Assembly: GCF_001404515.1 (NCBI RefSeq)
Contig: NZ_CXWE01000005.1
Span: 372,001 to 436,000 of the forward strand
From: Roseibium album
Lineage (GTDB): Bacteria; Pseudomonadota; Alphaproteobacteria; Rhizobiales; Stappiaceae
Direction of reading: 5' to 3'
Length of the DNA: 64,000 bases
Every line of letters starts with the position of its first letter. Position 1 is the first letter of the stretch. Position numbers and translations under genes: made by a program. The notes beneath the pieces are model-generated. The model was given only the letters and a program-made list of their open reading frames with translations, was not told where the DNA came from and made no database searches. Shown here piece by piece: positions 63,712-64,000 of the stretch.

Positions 63712-64000
63712 TCACACGAACTGGAAATCGTCGCTTTCGAGGGAGAACAGCAATGTGTTTTGAAGGGTCAGGCTGTCCGTCTCACTCAAGGCAAAGACTG
63801 TGTCTGCTCCTTGTTGTGAAGCTGTTGCCAGAAGATCCTCGAAATCAACGATGTCATCGAAAGAAATCGAAATGATATCTCCGGCTGCAGACGACGTGTC
63901 TGCATCAAGAGCCGGTTCGAAATCCTGGATGACATCGTTGCCACTGGTGAAGTGGAAAATGTCCTGCCCGGAACCGCCAATCAGGATGTCATTCCCGGAG
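63712..64000 (-). CDS. C-terminus of an RTX-type calcium-binding secreted protein (partial)
   Basis: The frame is open on the minus strand from the window edge (first full codon at 63997-63999) to a TGA at 63712-63714, about 95 residues. It opens with SGNDILIGGSGQDIFHFTSG, which contains the GGxGxDxh nonapeptide of RTX proteins. The last ~75 residues (SISFDDIVDFEDLLATAS; LTLQNTLLFSLESDDFQFV) are typical of the C-terminal, type I secretion-signal tail of such proteins. These proteins bind calcium and leave the cell through a TolC-type exporter, which is not seen here. Confidence 0.85.
   Translation of the reverse strand, partial: SGNDILIGGSGQDIFHFTSGNDVIQDFEPALDADTSSAAGDIISISFDDIVDFEDLLATASQQGADTVFALSETDSLTLQNTLLFSLESDDFQFV

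Overview
The window is GC-rich, gene-dense chromosomal DNA of an alphaproteobacterium. The housekeeping blocks point to the Hyphomicrobiales, most likely a marine Roseibium/Labrenzia-like (Stappiaceae) organism: rpoD - dnaG - GatB/YqeY diverging from carA, then carB - greA, then an Lrp-type regulator diverging from an ELM1-like gene, trxB and a LysR regulator. TRAP transport, sarcosine-oxidase-like and MsrP genes fit that lifestyle. The genus is inference; no rRNA gene is present.

Layout. 1-3.8 kb: the end of a TPR protein, a PAP2/vanadium-haloperoxidase-fold protein with a Gly-Ser-Leu repeat head, and a subtilase with an EF-hand. 3.8-11.7 kb: an amino-compound locus with an FAD oxidoreductase, an RpiR regulator, a TRAP transporter, an M81 (MlrC-like) enzyme and a D-serine-dehydratase-type PLP enzyme. 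11.9-14.2 kb: ArsR, an ArsP/DUF318-type permease and a transglutaminase-like protein. 14.5-24.7 kb: a serine hydrolase, an SDR-LLM-DUF1330 operon beside a LysR gene, a second ArsR with DUF6428, another SDR, a large unknown membrane protein, and a TetR/enoyl-CoA hydratase pair.

24.7-31.2 kb is the accessory part and the most interesting. Two abutting tRNA-like RNAs are followed by a slipin (SPFH) gene and a KptA RNA 2'-phosphotransferase, which resembles an RNA-repair locus without RtcB. After an MFS transporter comes a PAAR protein fused to an HExxH peptidase, a probable type VI secretion effector, overlapped by a small protein with a twin-arginine-like leader.

31.2-50.9 kb is core: a DUF930 protein with an EP repeat, rpoD, dnaG, gatB/yqeY, carA, MerR, an AT-rich 0.9 kb gap, XRE, carB, greA, Lrp, ELM1-like, trxB, LysR, a possible structured RNA with a strong terminator, and msrP. 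51-64 kb holds an EF-G paralogue, small exported proteins, an aspartate aminotransferase, a PAS protein, a YqaA protein, a cluster of regulators (two LuxR-HTH, one ScfR/RamB-like), SnoaL and thioredoxin-fold proteins, two L,D-transpeptidases and the C-terminus of an RTX protein that runs off the window.

No insertion sequence, CRISPR array, rRNA or integrase was seen. Start codons were refined from ribosome-binding sites, so several genes begin inside the longest open frame. All family names rest on reading motifs by eye, not on database searches.
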